Shown: positions 7,890-15,988 of the stretch, piece by piece
How the letters are laid out: each line of letters begins with the position of its first letter
Numbering within the stretch: the first letter of the stretch is position 1
DNA from: Streptomyces sp. NBC_00344
GTDB lineage: Bacteria > Actinomycetota > Actinomycetes > Streptomycetales > Streptomycetaceae
Assembly (NCBI RefSeq): GCF_036088315.1
Contig: NZ_CP107996.1
Coordinates: 4,981,501-5,045,500 of the forward strand
Reading direction: 5' to 3'
DNA: 64,000 nucleotides
Notes under the pieces: model-generated
Database searches by the model: none
Told to the model about the DNA's origin: nothing
Seen by the model: the letters and a program-made list of their open reading frames with translations, nothing else
Program-made: the position numbers and the translations under genes

Positions 7890-8990
7890 TTACCTCGTCT
7901 CCTTCGGTAGGGGGGCCACAAAGGCGGGCAGCAGGCCGGTCAGCACGGCGGCCGCGGGCCACAGCGGCAGATCCGGCGCGACCAGTGGAACGACGCCCGG
8001 CTGCAGCGCTGCCGGGTCGTAGTGGCCCGCCAGGATCAGCAGCACGGCAACGGTGACCCCCGAACCGGAGACCAGCCAGGCACGGGCGCCCCACCGGTCC
8101 GGGCGGTAGCGGGTGCGCACCGAGCGGCGGCCGCCGAGGCGCAGCCCCGCGAGGGCCGCCAGCAGTCCGACGGCCAGCACCGGAAGACCGTAGGAGGCGC
8201 CCTCGGCCGCCAGCAGTGCGTAGGTACCGGCGCAGACGCCGAGCAGCCCGCCGAGGGCGAGCGCGGTCGTGGTGTGCCGAACGGCCGGCGAGACCCGGGC
8301 CGTACGGCCGTAACCCCGCGAGTCCATCGAAGCGGCCACGGCGACCGAGCGCTCCAGGGCCCCTTCCAGGACCGGAAGCCCGATCTGGAGCACGGCACCG
8401 ATACCGCCGGTGGGTCTCCCGCGAAGCCGGCGCGCGGTGCGCAGCCGTGCCACATCGGCCACCATGTTCGGTGCGAAGGTCATCGCGACGACAACGGCCA
8501 CGCCCACCTCGTAGAGCGCGCCGGGCAGCGACTTGAGCAGCCGGGCAGGATTGGCCAGAGAGTTCGCCGCGCCCACACAGATCAGCAGGGTGGCGAGCCT
8601 GGCCCCGTCGTACAGCGCGAACACCAGCTGTTCGGCGGTGACACGGCCACCGATCCGGATGCCCTGCGCCCAGTGCGGCAGCGGCACTTCGGGCAGCGTG
8701 ACCAGCAGATGCGAGCCGGGGACCGGTGAACCGAGCGCGACCGAGAAGACCAGCCGGATACCGATGACGAGCAGCCCCAGCCTGACGAAGGTGAGGTACG
8801 AGCGGGCCCACGGCGCATCGGTCCGCCGGGCCGCCACCACATAGCCGGCGACCCCGACCAGCAGTCCGAGCAGCAGCGGGTTCGTCGTGCGGGACGCGGC
8901 GGTGGCCAGCCCGAGCGCCCACAGCCACCATGCACCGGCGTGCAGGGCGTTGCTTCGGCCGACCGCGGGGGCGCGGAGCGACATGGTCAT
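7890..8990 (-). CDS. ECF transporter T component (energy-coupling transmembrane protein)
   Basis: A 366-residue CbiQ/EcfT-family protein. It has hydrophobic helices at both ends and a central cytoplasmic coupling region with the conserved MDSRGYGR motif, an EcfT ARG-type signature. The start ATG at 8990 overlaps the stop of the upstream exoprotein gene (ATGA); a second ATG lies two codons further. It couples the ATPases to the S component. Two further hydrophobic helices after the coupling region make it longer than minimal EcfT proteins of about 260 residues. Confidence 0.85.
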   Translation of the reverse strand: MTMSLRAPAVGRSNALHAGAWWLWALGLATAASRTTNPLLLGLLVGVAGYVVAARRTDAPWARSYLTFVRLGLLVIGIRLVFSVALGSPVPGSHLLVTLPEVPLPHWAQGIRIGGRVTAEQLVFALYDGARLATLLICVGAANSLANPARLLKSLPGALYEVGVAVVVAMTFAPNMVADVARLRTARRLRGRPTGGIGAVLQIGLPVLEGALERSVAVAASMDSRGYGRTARVSPAVRHTTTALALGGLLGVCAGTYALLAAEGASYGLPVLAVGLLAALAGLRLGGRRSVRTRYRPDRWGARAWLVSGSGVTVAVLLILAGHYDPAALQPGVVPLVAPDLPLWPAAAVLTGLLPAFVAPLPKETR

Positions 8991-9646
8991 CCCTGGTCGC
9001 GCCGCCGCCGTGCCTGCCACACTCCGGCGGCGCCGAGCACCAGTACCGCGGCGATCCCGCCGAGGAGGCCCGTCGAAGGACCGCCGTCGTCGCTCCCCGT
9101 GCTCTCCGCGTCCTTGCCGGCGTTCTTGCCGGGGCGGGATGCCGACACCTGCTCACCGCAGCCGGTCCTCGGGTATCCGGCGATCGAGCAGAGCAGCGCA
9201 TCGCTGTTGTAGCGCAGCGGTTTCGCCACCGCGGCCAGTGCCTCCGCGCTCGTCGCGTCCTCGCCGACCCGGGCGCACGCGGTGCGCCCGGCGGGCGGGT
9301 TCTCACCGCCGGGGGCGTCGCCTGCCGTACCGAAGTCGATCACCAGCGCGATCCGCTTGGTGCCGTCGACGGCGGGTGTCCTCCCGCAGATGGCACCGAA
9401 ACCGGCGGCGCCGCGCGGTTTGTTCGCGTCCTGCGAGTCCGCGCTCACGGCGAAGCGGAAACCCTGCACATCGCCGTCGGCGGGCCGGGCGGACGAGGGG
9501 CCCTGGGTGGCGTACTTCCAGGTGTCGCCGCCGCGGTCCCAGAACGACCAGTAGCGGTAGCCGGCGGCCTGCGCGGTCCCCGTTCCGCCGAGCACCGCGA
9601 GTGCGACGGCCGGTGCGAGGGCCAGGGCCGGCAGGCGGGTGCGCAT
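8987..9646 (-). CDS. Membrane-anchored extracytoplasmic protein of the ECF operon (SCO2322-like family)
   Basis: A 219-residue protein with a signal peptide (MRTRLPALALAPAVALAVLG, cleavage near AQAAG). The secreted domain begins YRYWSFWDRGGDTW and contains four cysteines (CGRTP, TACARVG, LLCSIAGYPRTGCG). A C-terminal transmembrane helix (LLGGIAAVLVLGAAGVW) is followed by RRRRDQG. The ATG overlaps the preceding stop by one base (TGATG). It is conserved next to ECF genes in Streptomyces; no enzymatic motif is seen. It may be a surface accessory or ligand-handling protein. Confidence 0.7.
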   Translation of the reverse strand: MRTRLPALALAPAVALAVLGGTGTAQAAGYRYWSFWDRGGDTWKYATQGPSSARPADGDVQGFRFAVSADSQDANKPRGAAGFGAICGRTPAVDGTKRIALVIDFGTAGDAPGGENPPAGRTACARVGEDATSAEALAAVAKPLRYNSDALLCSIAGYPRTGCGEQVSASRPGKNAGKDAESTGSDDGGPSTGLLGGIAAVLVLGAAGVWQARRRRDQG

Positions 9647-10860
9647 CAGCGCTGCCGCTTCCTGCCGCGCACGCTCATCAGGAACCCGATGCCGACACCG
9701 GCGACCAGACCGATACCGACGATCCACCAGACGTTGATGCCGCTGCTGTCGCTCTGCTTCTTCTGCATGCCGCCGGTCGCCCGCTCGGACGTGGGGGCAG
9801 GACCGGTCGCGTCGAGCTTCGCGACGAGGTCGGCGCCGCCGAAGGCGCGCGGATCGGCCTTGTTGGCGTGCGCGGCGAAGATCAGCTGGGCGTAGGCGGC
9901 CGGCCCGGCGCCCTTGGCCCAGGCCGCGGAGTTCTGCTCGAGCCAGGCGAGCGGCTGCCTGGCCTGGGCGCTGAGACCGTCGGCGCCGAGCGCGGTGACC
10001 GCGTCCGCGGTGTTGCCGAAGTCGGGCTGATCCTCCGCGCCGGGCATCGCGGACTTCAGATACGACTTCCCGGCGGTCGCCCCTGCCAGATACGTCGCGC
10101 CGTTGTGCGCGGCCTGCGCGGGGGTCGACGCGTTGAGGCAGCCGGTGCCTCCGGCGTCCTTGTTCCCGGCGTCCGGAGCCAGCCCCGCGCCCAGAGTGCC
10201 CAGGACCGCGGCGCCGGTCGCGTCGGCGTTGGCGTACAGCTTTCCGGACTTCTTCTCCGGCTGGTACGCGAAGGCCCCGGCGCCCGTCCCGGCATCACAC
10301 GGGATGGACAGCGCGACCAGCACCTTCCTGGCATCTCCGGTCGGCTCACCCGCCGCGGCGAGCGCACCGATCACCACGGAAGTGGAGTTGGCGTCCGACG
10401 CACCGCCCGGGTTGTAGCTCCAGCCGCCGTCCTTGTTGGCCACCGACTTCAACCAGCCGGCGCCCTTGCGGACGGCGTCGTCGTGACCGCCGAGCGCGTC
10501 GAGCGCCTGTACGGCGGCAGCCGTGGCGTTGGTGTCCAGCAGCGTCTTGTCGTCGCAGGGCTTGGCGGGGTCGGCACGGAAGGAAGCGAAGCCGCCGTCG
10601 GCACACTGCTGTCCGGTGAGCCAGCTGATGGCCTCGGCCGCCGGCTTCACCCCGACCGTGTCCTGGGCGAGCAACGCGAGCGACTGCCGCCACACACCGT
10701 CGTACTTCGGATCCGTCCTGCCGTAGAGCCCCGAGGGGATCACCACGGACGGTGAAGCGGAAGCCGAGGGCGAGGCGTCGGCGTGTGCCATCGGAGCAGC
10801 GGCCCCGCAGAGAACGGCAGAAGCGGCGAGCGCGGTTGCTGCGCTGCGGCGAAGGGTCAT
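9646..10860 (-). CDS. Secreted, membrane-anchored alpha/alpha-toroid protein (prenyltransferase/transcobalamin-like repeats)
   Basis: A 404-residue protein with an Ala-rich signal peptide ending near AHADA. It carries successive repeats of the terpenoid-cyclase/protein-prenyltransferase toroid fold, recognisable by G-G-(F/W)-(A/S)-x-Y/F segments (CADGGFASFRADP, NKDGGWSYNPGG) and alternating TAAAVQAL helices. A C-terminal helix (VWWIVGIGLVAGVGIGFLM) is followed by RGRKRQR. The same fold builds eukaryotic intrinsic factor and transcobalamin, which bind cobalamin. As first gene of the ECF operon behind a B12-riboswitch-like leader, it is a plausible corrinoid-capturing surface protein; that role is inferred. 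Confidence 0.7.
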   Translation of the reverse strand: MTLRRSAATALAASAVLCGAAAPMAHADASPSASASPSVVIPSGLYGRTDPKYDGVWRQSLALLAQDTVGVKPAAEAISWLTGQQCADGGFASFRADPAKPCDDKTLLDTNATAAAVQALDALGGHDDAVRKGAGWLKSVANKDGGWSYNPGGASDANSTSVVIGALAAAGEPTGDARKVLVALSIPCDAGTGAGAFAYQPEKKSGKLYANADATGAAVLGTLGAGLAPDAGNKDAGGTGCLNASTPAQAAHNGATYLAGATAGKSYLKSAMPGAEDQPDFGNTADAVTALGADGLSAQARQPLAWLEQNSAAWAKGAGPAAYAQLIFAAHANKADPRAFGGADLVAKLDATGPAPTSERATGGMQKKQSDSSGINVWWIVGIGLVAGVGIGFLMSVRGRKRQR

Positions 10861-10997
10861 GGCGGGCGGGGCCTCTCCTGCGGGGAGCCGGGCACGGCGC
10901 ACCGGGGCACCTGGGCTCCGGCTCCGCTTACCTCGGCGGTGCCGGTCACCGGAGGTTTCCGGTGACACGAGCCGGTCACGTCCGCGGGTCAGGGCAT

Positions 10998-11107
10998 TCC
11001 GGCGGGCCACCGCTGGGCGGTGGCACTCACGGAATACGGTCTCCCCTGCTCGGACATGGCCGAGAGCCGGGGAAGGGCCGGCGCCGTAATGGCACCGGCT
11101 TCCCCCT
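10998..11107 (-). promoter_or_regulatory. Cobalamin-riboswitch-like leader, apparently with an internal deletion
   Basis: Read on the minus strand, the leader of the ECF operon contains GGGAAGCCGGTGCCATTACGG followed by CGCCGGCCC. This resembles the conserved core of cobalamin riboswitches (GGGAA..CGGTG..A.T.CGG..C.G.CCC). A downstream CTCTCGGCC and a GGGGAGACC resembling the B12 box follow. The ACTGT/ACYGT element expected right after CCCGC is missing; the arm jumps directly to TTCCCCGGCTC. A stable hairpin GCCACCGC...GCGGTGGC lies between this core and the gene. I read it as a shortened or decayed cobalamin riboswitch; covariance-model scoring would decide. Confidence 0.45.
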
Positions 11108-11201
11108 GTGCGGGTGTGATGACGACGGATTCACTCTACCGGCCCACAACCGGCCCCCCCGAGGGCGGTCGCCTGTGGGTGTCTTCCCCGCTCCACGCTG
11201 G

Positions 11202-12380
11202 TTACTTGATGTCGATGGGCCCGTTGTCGCTGTCGTCGCCGGGCTTGGACGGCCTCAGGTAGCGCTGGATCTCGGCCCCGCGGTCACCCTGGTGCTCCTC
11301 GGAGCCGCCGAGGTTCTTGCGGACCGAGTCGAGGATGGTCAGGCCCTGCCCCACCAGACCGGCGGCGATCTCGCCGAGGCCGTCCGCGCCGTTGAGAACG
11401 TTGACATTGGCGCCCGCGAGACCGCTTGCGGCCTCCTTCACGATCTGCGGCAGCTGGTCGATCAGCATCCGGTCGAGAGCCACCCGGTCGTACGAGGCGG
11501 CCGCTGCCGCCTGGATCTTCATCCGCTCGGCCTCCGCCACCGCCAGCACCCTGATGCGCTCGGCATCGGCCTCCGCCGGCTTCACGATCTCGGCGACCAG
11601 CTGCTGCTGGCGCAGCTGGGCGGCGCGCTCCGCGAGCTCGGTCTGCGCCTTGAGCACTTCCTGCTGCGCGTGTGCCTGCGCGAGCGGGCCCGCCTGAGCG
11701 GCCTCCGCCTGCGCGCGGTCCACCTCGGCCGAGTACTGCGCCTGAACGACGGCGGTCTGCCTCTGGTACTCGGCCTGGTTACGGGTGGCTTCCTGCTGCG
11801 CCTCGACGGATGCCTGGTTCGCCTGAGCCTGGGCGATCTGGGCCTGTCGCTGGATGGCCGCCGTGTGCGGGGCCGACATCGCGGCGATGTAACCCGTCGC
11901 GCCGTCGTCGATCGACTGGATCTGGAGCGAGTCCACGATCAGGCCGATCTTCGCCATCTCGGTCTTCGAGGTCTCCAGCACCTCGGTGGCCAGTTTCTGG
12001 CGCTCGGTGACGATCTCCTCGACGGTCATCGAGCCGATGATCGAGCGCAGATGACCGGCGAAGATCCGCCCGGTCAGCACCGACATCTGGTCCTGGTCGG
12101 AGAGGAACCGCTGGCCCGCGTTGACGATGCTCTCGGTGTCGTTGCCGACCTTGAACGCGATCACGGCCTTGACGGTCAGCACAATGCCCTGCCGGGTCAC
12201 ACACGTCTCGGCAACCTCCGCCTCGCACATCGCGAGCGTCAGGAAGCGGGTCTTGCGGAAGACCGGGAGTACGAACTTGCCGTGGCCGGTCACCACCCTG
12301 AACGGTGCGCCCCCCAGCCCACGCCTGCCGCCCGAGATCAGCATCGCCTCGTCTGGCGCGGGCACGCGGTAACCGAACAT
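11202..12380 (-). CDS. SPFH/Band-7 (flotillin-like) protein
   Basis: A 392-residue protein. The N-terminal SPFH domain (about residues 10-190) shows FRVVTGHGKFVLPVF and SIDDGATGYIAAMSAP. A long Ala/Gln/Glu-rich coiled coil follows (AQIAQAQANQASVEAQQEATRNQAEYQRQ and similar, residues 195-300). A short helical tail resembles flotillins. Flotillins scaffold ordered membrane domains, usually with an NfeD partner, and a small NfeD-like gene lies just upstream in the same direction (11 bp gap). The ATG is preceded by AAGGAG. There is no N-terminal membrane hairpin, so membrane association probably needs the partner or acylation. Confidence 0.85.
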   Translation of the reverse strand: MFGYRVPAPDEAMLISGGRRGLGGAPFRVVTGHGKFVLPVFRKTRFLTLAMCEAEVAETCVTRQGIVLTVKAVIAFKVGNDTESIVNAGQRFLSDQDQMSVLTGRIFAGHLRSIIGSMTVEEIVTERQKLATEVLETSKTEMAKIGLIVDSLQIQSIDDGATGYIAAMSAPHTAAIQRQAQIAQAQANQASVEAQQEATRNQAEYQRQTAVVQAQYSAEVDRAQAEAAQAGPLAQAHAQQEVLKAQTELAERAAQLRQQQLVAEIVKPAEADAERIRVLAVAEAERMKIQAAAAASYDRVALDRMLIDQLPQIVKEAASGLAGANVNVLNGADGLGEIAAGLVGQGLTILDSVRKNLGGSEEHQGDRGAEIQRYLRPSKPGDDSDNGPIDIK

Positions 12381-12391
12381 TTTTGGTCTCC

Positions 12392-12652
12392 TTAGTCAGC
12401 GTCGCCGGGGTCAAGGGTCAGCGCATCGAGCGGATCCACTGGATCGGTCCAATCGATGACGTCGACCTGGCGAGTACCGCGCGAATGGATCACGAGCACG
12501 GTCACCCCGTACGCAAGGGGTTCTTCGGACCAGGCGAGAAAGGCTTCCCAGCCACCTCTCACCTGCACCAGAACCTCACCGGGGCCGGCGGATCCGCGCG
12601 TGGCCAGAACCAGCTTCCCCGTGCAGCCGATCACAGCCTCGTCCGGCGCCAT
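12392..12652 (-). CDS. Small NfeD-like OB-fold protein, partner of the SPFH protein
   Basis: An 86-residue protein rich in beta-strand patterns (AVIGCTGKLVLATRGSAGPGEVLVQVRGGWEAFLAW, then GVTVLVIHSRGTRQVDVIDW). This matches the soluble OB-fold C-terminal domain of NfeD proteins: a Gly-rich G-x-A-G-P-GEV-x-V turn, then a VTVLVIxxRGxRxVDV strand. The transmembrane and protease domains of full NfeD are absent. It starts at ATG with GAGGGGAG nine bases upstream and is translated ahead of the SPFH gene. It probably binds the flotillin-like protein. Confidence 0.65.
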   Translation of the reverse strand: MAPDEAVIGCTGKLVLATRGSAGPGEVLVQVRGGWEAFLAWSEEPLAYGVTVLVIHSRGTRQVDVIDWTDPVDPLDALTLDPGDAD

Positions 12653-13055
12653 CGGCGGCCGCTCCCCTCGTGATTGCGGTACTGGATCCAGACCTTAACG
12701 CTACTCCGACCTGCGGACTATCCTCAGCCTGTGATGAGTTGCCGGCCGTAGCCGGACCGGGACATACGTCACGGGACCGGTGCCCCGGGAGGGGTTTGCG
12801 CGCCGCCCGGCCCCGGCAGCCGGCACCGGTGTGCGCCGTCCTCCGGCACCGGTGTGCGCCGTCCTCCGGCACCGGTGTGCGCCGTCCTCCGGTACCGCGC
12901 CGTCCTCCGGACGCCGGGTGGCCGGGCCCGGTGAATCGGAGCGGCGCCGGCCGGCCTCCAGGGGAGCGCCCGGCCCGAGTGCAACCGGTAACAGTTCTGA
13001 TGGGGCGTCAGGAAGTCTTCGCCTGGCGGCAGTCGGCCACGACCGGGTGCCGGGG
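12653..13055. other. Intergenic region without a convincing gene
   Basis: About 400 bp separate the NfeD-like gene from the 3' end of the TetR gene. Open frames here lack ribosome sites and family features. The region holds the 23-bp tandem repeats at 12820-12906 and, near its left end, the presumptive promoter of the NfeD/SPFH pair. I see no RNA gene. Confidence 0.6.
12820..12906. repeat. Tandem repeat, 23-bp unit, three exact copies plus a shortened fourth
   Basis: Units start at 12820, 12843 and 12866; each begins CCGGCACCGG and ends GCCGTCCT. A fourth unit at 12889-12906 lacks five bases. The unit length is not a multiple of three and no gene spans it, so it is non-coding. Each unit contains the palindrome CCGGCACCGG/CCGGTGCCGG-like core. 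Copy number is likely to vary between strains. Confidence 0.85.
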
Positions 13056-13679
13056 TCAGGTCCGTGTCCGCAGGTGCCCGGCCGGATCGGCCGGATCGAT
13101 CAGCCGGCAGACAGTCTCGATGTCGATCTTCACCTGGGCGATTGAGGCCCGCCCCGACAGCCAGGTGATCAGAGCCGAGTGCCAGGTGTGCTCGATGACC
13201 CGGACCGCCGAGAGCTGCTCGGGTGTCGGATCCTCCAGCTCCATCGCATCCAGGATGATCGCCGTGGTGAGCCGCGAGACGGCGTCCACCTCGGGACTGA
13301 CGCTGCGGTCGGCGAAGGTCAGTGCCCGCACCATCGCGTCCGCCAGCTGCGGCTCGCGCTGCAGCGACCGGAAGGCGCCCATCAGGGTCGATGCCACGCG
13401 CTCGGCGGGCGTGTCACCTGCGGGAGGGTGCTTGCGAAGGGTTGTGTGCAGGTGCTGCAGCTGGTCCTGCATCGTCGCGACCAGCAGATGGATCTTGGAG
13501 GGAAAGTAGCGATAGAGGGTACCCAGTGCCACGGACGAGGACTCGGCGACCTCCCGCATCTGCACCGCTTCGAAGCCGCCCCGGCCGGCCAGCTGGGCGC
13601 TGGCGTGGAGGATGCGGCGGCGCCGGGCCTGCTGGCGTTCCGTCAGGGGCGGCGACGTCGTCCCGGCTTCCACTGTCAT
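13056..13679 (-). CDS. TetR-family regulator of KstR type
   Basis: A 207-residue TetR regulator. The DNA-binding domain (about residues 15-65) contains GGFEAVQMREVAESSSVALGTLYRYFPSK, almost the same as mycobacterial KstR in the recognition helix region. The ligand domain (FADRSVSPEVD, HTWHSALITWLSGRAS) also follows KstR. KstR represses sterol-catabolism genes and is released by a steroid-CoA ligand. The gene is divergent from a glycosyltransferase operon, and a KstR-type operator lies between them. ATG 13679 was preferred; ATG 13688 is in frame. Confidence 0.8.
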   Translation of the reverse strand: MTVEAGTTSPPLTERQQARRRRILHASAQLAGRGGFEAVQMREVAESSSVALGTLYRYFPSKIHLLVATMQDQLQHLHTTLRKHPPAGDTPAERVASTLMGAFRSLQREPQLADAMVRALTFADRSVSPEVDAVSRLTTAIILDAMELEDPTPEQLSAVRVIEHTWHSALITWLSGRASIAQVKIDIETVCRLIDPADPAGHLRTRT

Positions 13680-13820
13680 GTGTCCCATCCACTCCCGCCG
13701 TGGCGCGAATCACCCGATCCGGCTGGGACGACGGTGCTACCTGCCGGTAGATTCGAGGCTCATTGAACGATCAAGTCTGGCTGTGTTCTCCAGGGGTGCG
13801 CCCTCGGACCCCAGGCCTGC

Positions 13821-13834
13821 AAGAACTTGTTCTA
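13821..13834. promoter_or_regulatory. KstR-type operator between the TetR gene and the glycosyltransferase operon
   Basis: AAGAACTTGTTCTA contains the perfect dyad AGAAC-TT-GTTCT and fits the KstR consensus TnnAACnnGTTnnA at all positions except the first. It lies 55-68 bp upstream of the glycosyltransferase start and about 140 bp upstream of the regulator. It could therefore control both divergent units. Confidence 0.6.
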
Positions 13835-13888
13835 GATTAGCGTGAGCGGCTACGCTCCGCCGGGACTGCAGTGAGAAGGGGGCCGAGC

Positions 13889-15193
13889 GTGACCGCTGAG
13901 GCCATAGAAGCGGGCCCCCTTGCCGGTGGCCCCGGCACCGGAGCGGACGGCCCGCTGCGCATCGCGTTCCTTACCTACAAGGGCAACCCCTTCTGCGGGG
14001 GGCAGGGCGTCTACGCCAGGCATCTCTCGCGGGAGCTCGCCAGGCTCGGACACAGCGTCGAAGTGATCGGTGCCCAGCCCTTCCCGGTGCTGGACGAGGG
14101 GGTACCGCTCACCGAGCTGCCCAGCCTCGACCTCTACCGCAGCCCCGATCCCTTCCGCACCCCGGGACGCGACGAGTACCGCGACTGGATCGACGCCGTC
14201 GAGGTGGCCACCATGTGGACCGGCGGCTTCCCGGAACCGCTGACCTTCTCGCTTCGGGCCAGGCGCCACCTCATCGCCAGACGCGGCGAGTTCGATGTGA
14301 TCCACGACAACCAGACGCTGGGCTACGGACTGCTCGGCGACCTCGGCGCCCCCCTGGTGACCACCATCCACCACCCGATCACCGTCGATCGCAGACTCGA
14401 TCTGGAGGCCGCGGGCGGCTGGCGGCGGAGAGCCTCCGTGCGGCGCTGGTACGGCTTCACCCGGATGCAGAAGCGGGTCGCCCGCCGGCTCCCCTCGGTG
14501 CTCACCGTCTCCGGCTCGTCCGAACAGGAGATCATCGAGGATCTCAAGGTGCGCAAGGACCGCATCCATGTGGTGCACATCGGCGCCGACACCGATCTGT
14601 GGTCACCTGATCCGTCCGTCGCCGAGATCCCCGGCCGGATCGTCACGACGTCCAGCGCCGACGTCCCGCTGAAGGGACTCATCCACCTGGTCGAGGCGCT
14701 GGCCAAGCTGCGCACCGAGAACCCGGCCGCGCATCTGGTCGTCGTCGGCAGGCGCGCCGAGGACGGGCCGGTCGCGCAGGCCATCGAGCGGTACGGCCTC
14801 GACGACGCCGTCCAGTTCGTCAAGGGCATCACCGACGAGGAACTCGTGGACCTGGTGCGCGGAGCCCAGATCGCCTGTGTGCCCTCGCTGTACGAGGGGT
14901 TCTCGCTCCCGGCGGCGGAGGCCATGGCCACCGGCACGCCGCTGGTCGCGACCACCGGCGGGGCGATCCCCGAGGTCAGCGGCCCCGACGGCGAGAGCTG
15001 TCTGGCGGTGCCCCCGGGCGATGCCGGCGCGCTGGCCGCGGCCCTGTCGCGGCTGCTGGCCGACCCAGGGCTCCGTACCCGGCTGGGTGCGGCAGGCCGA
15101 AATCGCGTGCTGGCCCGCTTCACCTGGAAGCAGGCCGCGATCGGCACAGCGGAGCGCTACCGCGAGGCGATCGCCGCCCGCCGGAGCGCCTAG
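13889..15193 (+). CDS. Glycosyltransferase family 4 (GT-B fold)
   Basis: A roughly 434-residue GT-B enzyme. The N-terminal acceptor domain shows AFLTYKGNPFCGGQGVYARHLSREL, the Gly-rich loop of GT4 enzymes. The C-terminal nucleotide-sugar domain has the E-x7-E region as SLYEGFSLPAAEAMATGTPLVAT. GTG 13889 is chosen because GAAGGGGG lies just upstream; GTG 13871 is in frame. It is the first gene of a three-gene operon with a methyltransferase and an alpha-toroid protein. The acceptor is unknown. Confidence 0.85.
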   Translation: MTAEAIEAGPLAGGPGTGADGPLRIAFLTYKGNPFCGGQGVYARHLSRELARLGHSVEVIGAQPFPVLDEGVPLTELPSLDLYRSPDPFRTPGRDEYRDWIDAVEVATMWTGGFPEPLTFSLRARRHLIARRGEFDVIHDNQTLGYGLLGDLGAPLVTTIHHPITVDRRLDLEAAGGWRRRASVRRWYGFTRMQKRVARRLPSVLTVSGSSEQEIIEDLKVRKDRIHVVHIGADTDLWSPDPSVAEIPGRIVTTSSADVPLKGLIHLVEALAKLRTENPAAHLVVVGRRAEDGPVAQAIERYGLDDAVQFVKGITDEELVDLVRGAQIACVPSLYEGFSLPAAEAMATGTPLVATTGGAIPEVSGPDGESCLAVPPGDAGALAAALSRLLADPGLRTRLGAAGRNRVLARFTWKQAAIGTAERYREAIAARRSA

Positions 15194-15256
15194 TCCGTTT
15201 TCACGTCCCCAGCGCAACCTCCCAGCGAAAACCTCCCAGCGAAGAAGGCAGACCCC

Positions 15257-15988
15257 GTGCTCACCGTGGACTTCTCCCGCTTCCCGCTCGCCCCGGGCGA
15301 CCGTGTGCTCGACCTCGGCTGCGGCGCAGGCCGGCACGCCTTCGAGTGTTACCGGCGCGGCGCGCAGGTCGTGGCCCTCGATCAGAACGGCGAGGAGATC
15401 CGCGAGGTCGCCAAGTGGTTCGCCGCCATGAAGGAGGAGGGCGAGGCGCCGGCCGGTGCCACGGCCACCGCCATGGAGGGCGACGCGCTCAACCTGCCGT
15501 TCCCCGACGCCTCGTTCGACGTCGTGATCATCTCCGAGGTGATGGAACACATCCCGGACGACAAGGGCGTGCTCGCCGAGATGGTGCGGGTGCTGAAGCC
15601 GGGCGGGCGCATCGCGATCACCGTGCCCCGGTACGGGCCGGAGAAGATCTGCTGGGCGCTGTCGGACGCGTACCACGAGGTCGAGGGCGGCCACATCAGG
15701 ATCTACAAGGCCGACGAACTGCTCGGCAAGATCCGCGAAGCGGGCCTGAAGCCGTACGGCAGCCACCACGCGCACGCACTGCACTCCCCGTACTGGTGGC
15801 TCAAGTGCGCCTTCGGAGTGGACAACGACAAGGCGCTGCCGGTGCGCGCCTACCACAAGCTGCTGGTCTGGGACATCATGAAGAAGCCGCTGGCCACCCG
15901 GGTCGCCGAGCGCGCGCTGAACCCGGTCGTCGGCAAGAGCTTCGTGGCGTACGCGACCAAGCCGCACACCCCCGGGGTGGGCGCGTGA
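15257..15988 (+). CDS. Class I SAM-dependent methyltransferase
   Basis: A 243-residue methyltransferase with motif I VLDLGCGAGRHAFE near residue 20, an acidic residue after beta-2 (VVALDQNGEE), and FDVVIISEVMEHIPD and LKPGGRIAITVPRYGPE in the expected order. The C-terminal part (HHAHALHSPYWWLKCAFG) resembles UbiE/COQ5-like lipid or glycan methyltransferases. It lies 63 bp after the glycosyltransferase and its stop overlaps the next gene (GTGA). The substrate is probably the product of the neighbouring glycosyltransferase; that is inferred. Confidence 0.8.
   Translation: MLTVDFSRFPLAPGDRVLDLGCGAGRHAFECYRRGAQVVALDQNGEEIREVAKWFAAMKEEGEAPAGATATAMEGDALNLPFPDASFDVVIISEVMEHIPDDKGVLAEMVRVLKPGGRIAITVPRYGPEKICWALSDAYHEVEGGHIRIYKADELLGKIREAGLKPYGSHHAHALHSPYWWLKCAFGVDNDKALPVRAYHKLLVWDIMKKPLATRVAERALNPVVGKSFVAYATKPHTPGVGA

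Noticed and set aside
8887-10755. Long plus-strand frame opposite the ECF operon genes
   Set aside because: Arg/Pro-rich shadow without a ribosome site; the minus strand has signal peptides and conserved repeats.
12820-12906. CRISPR array
   Set aside because: The 23-bp units are directly abutting with no spacers, and no cas genes are present.
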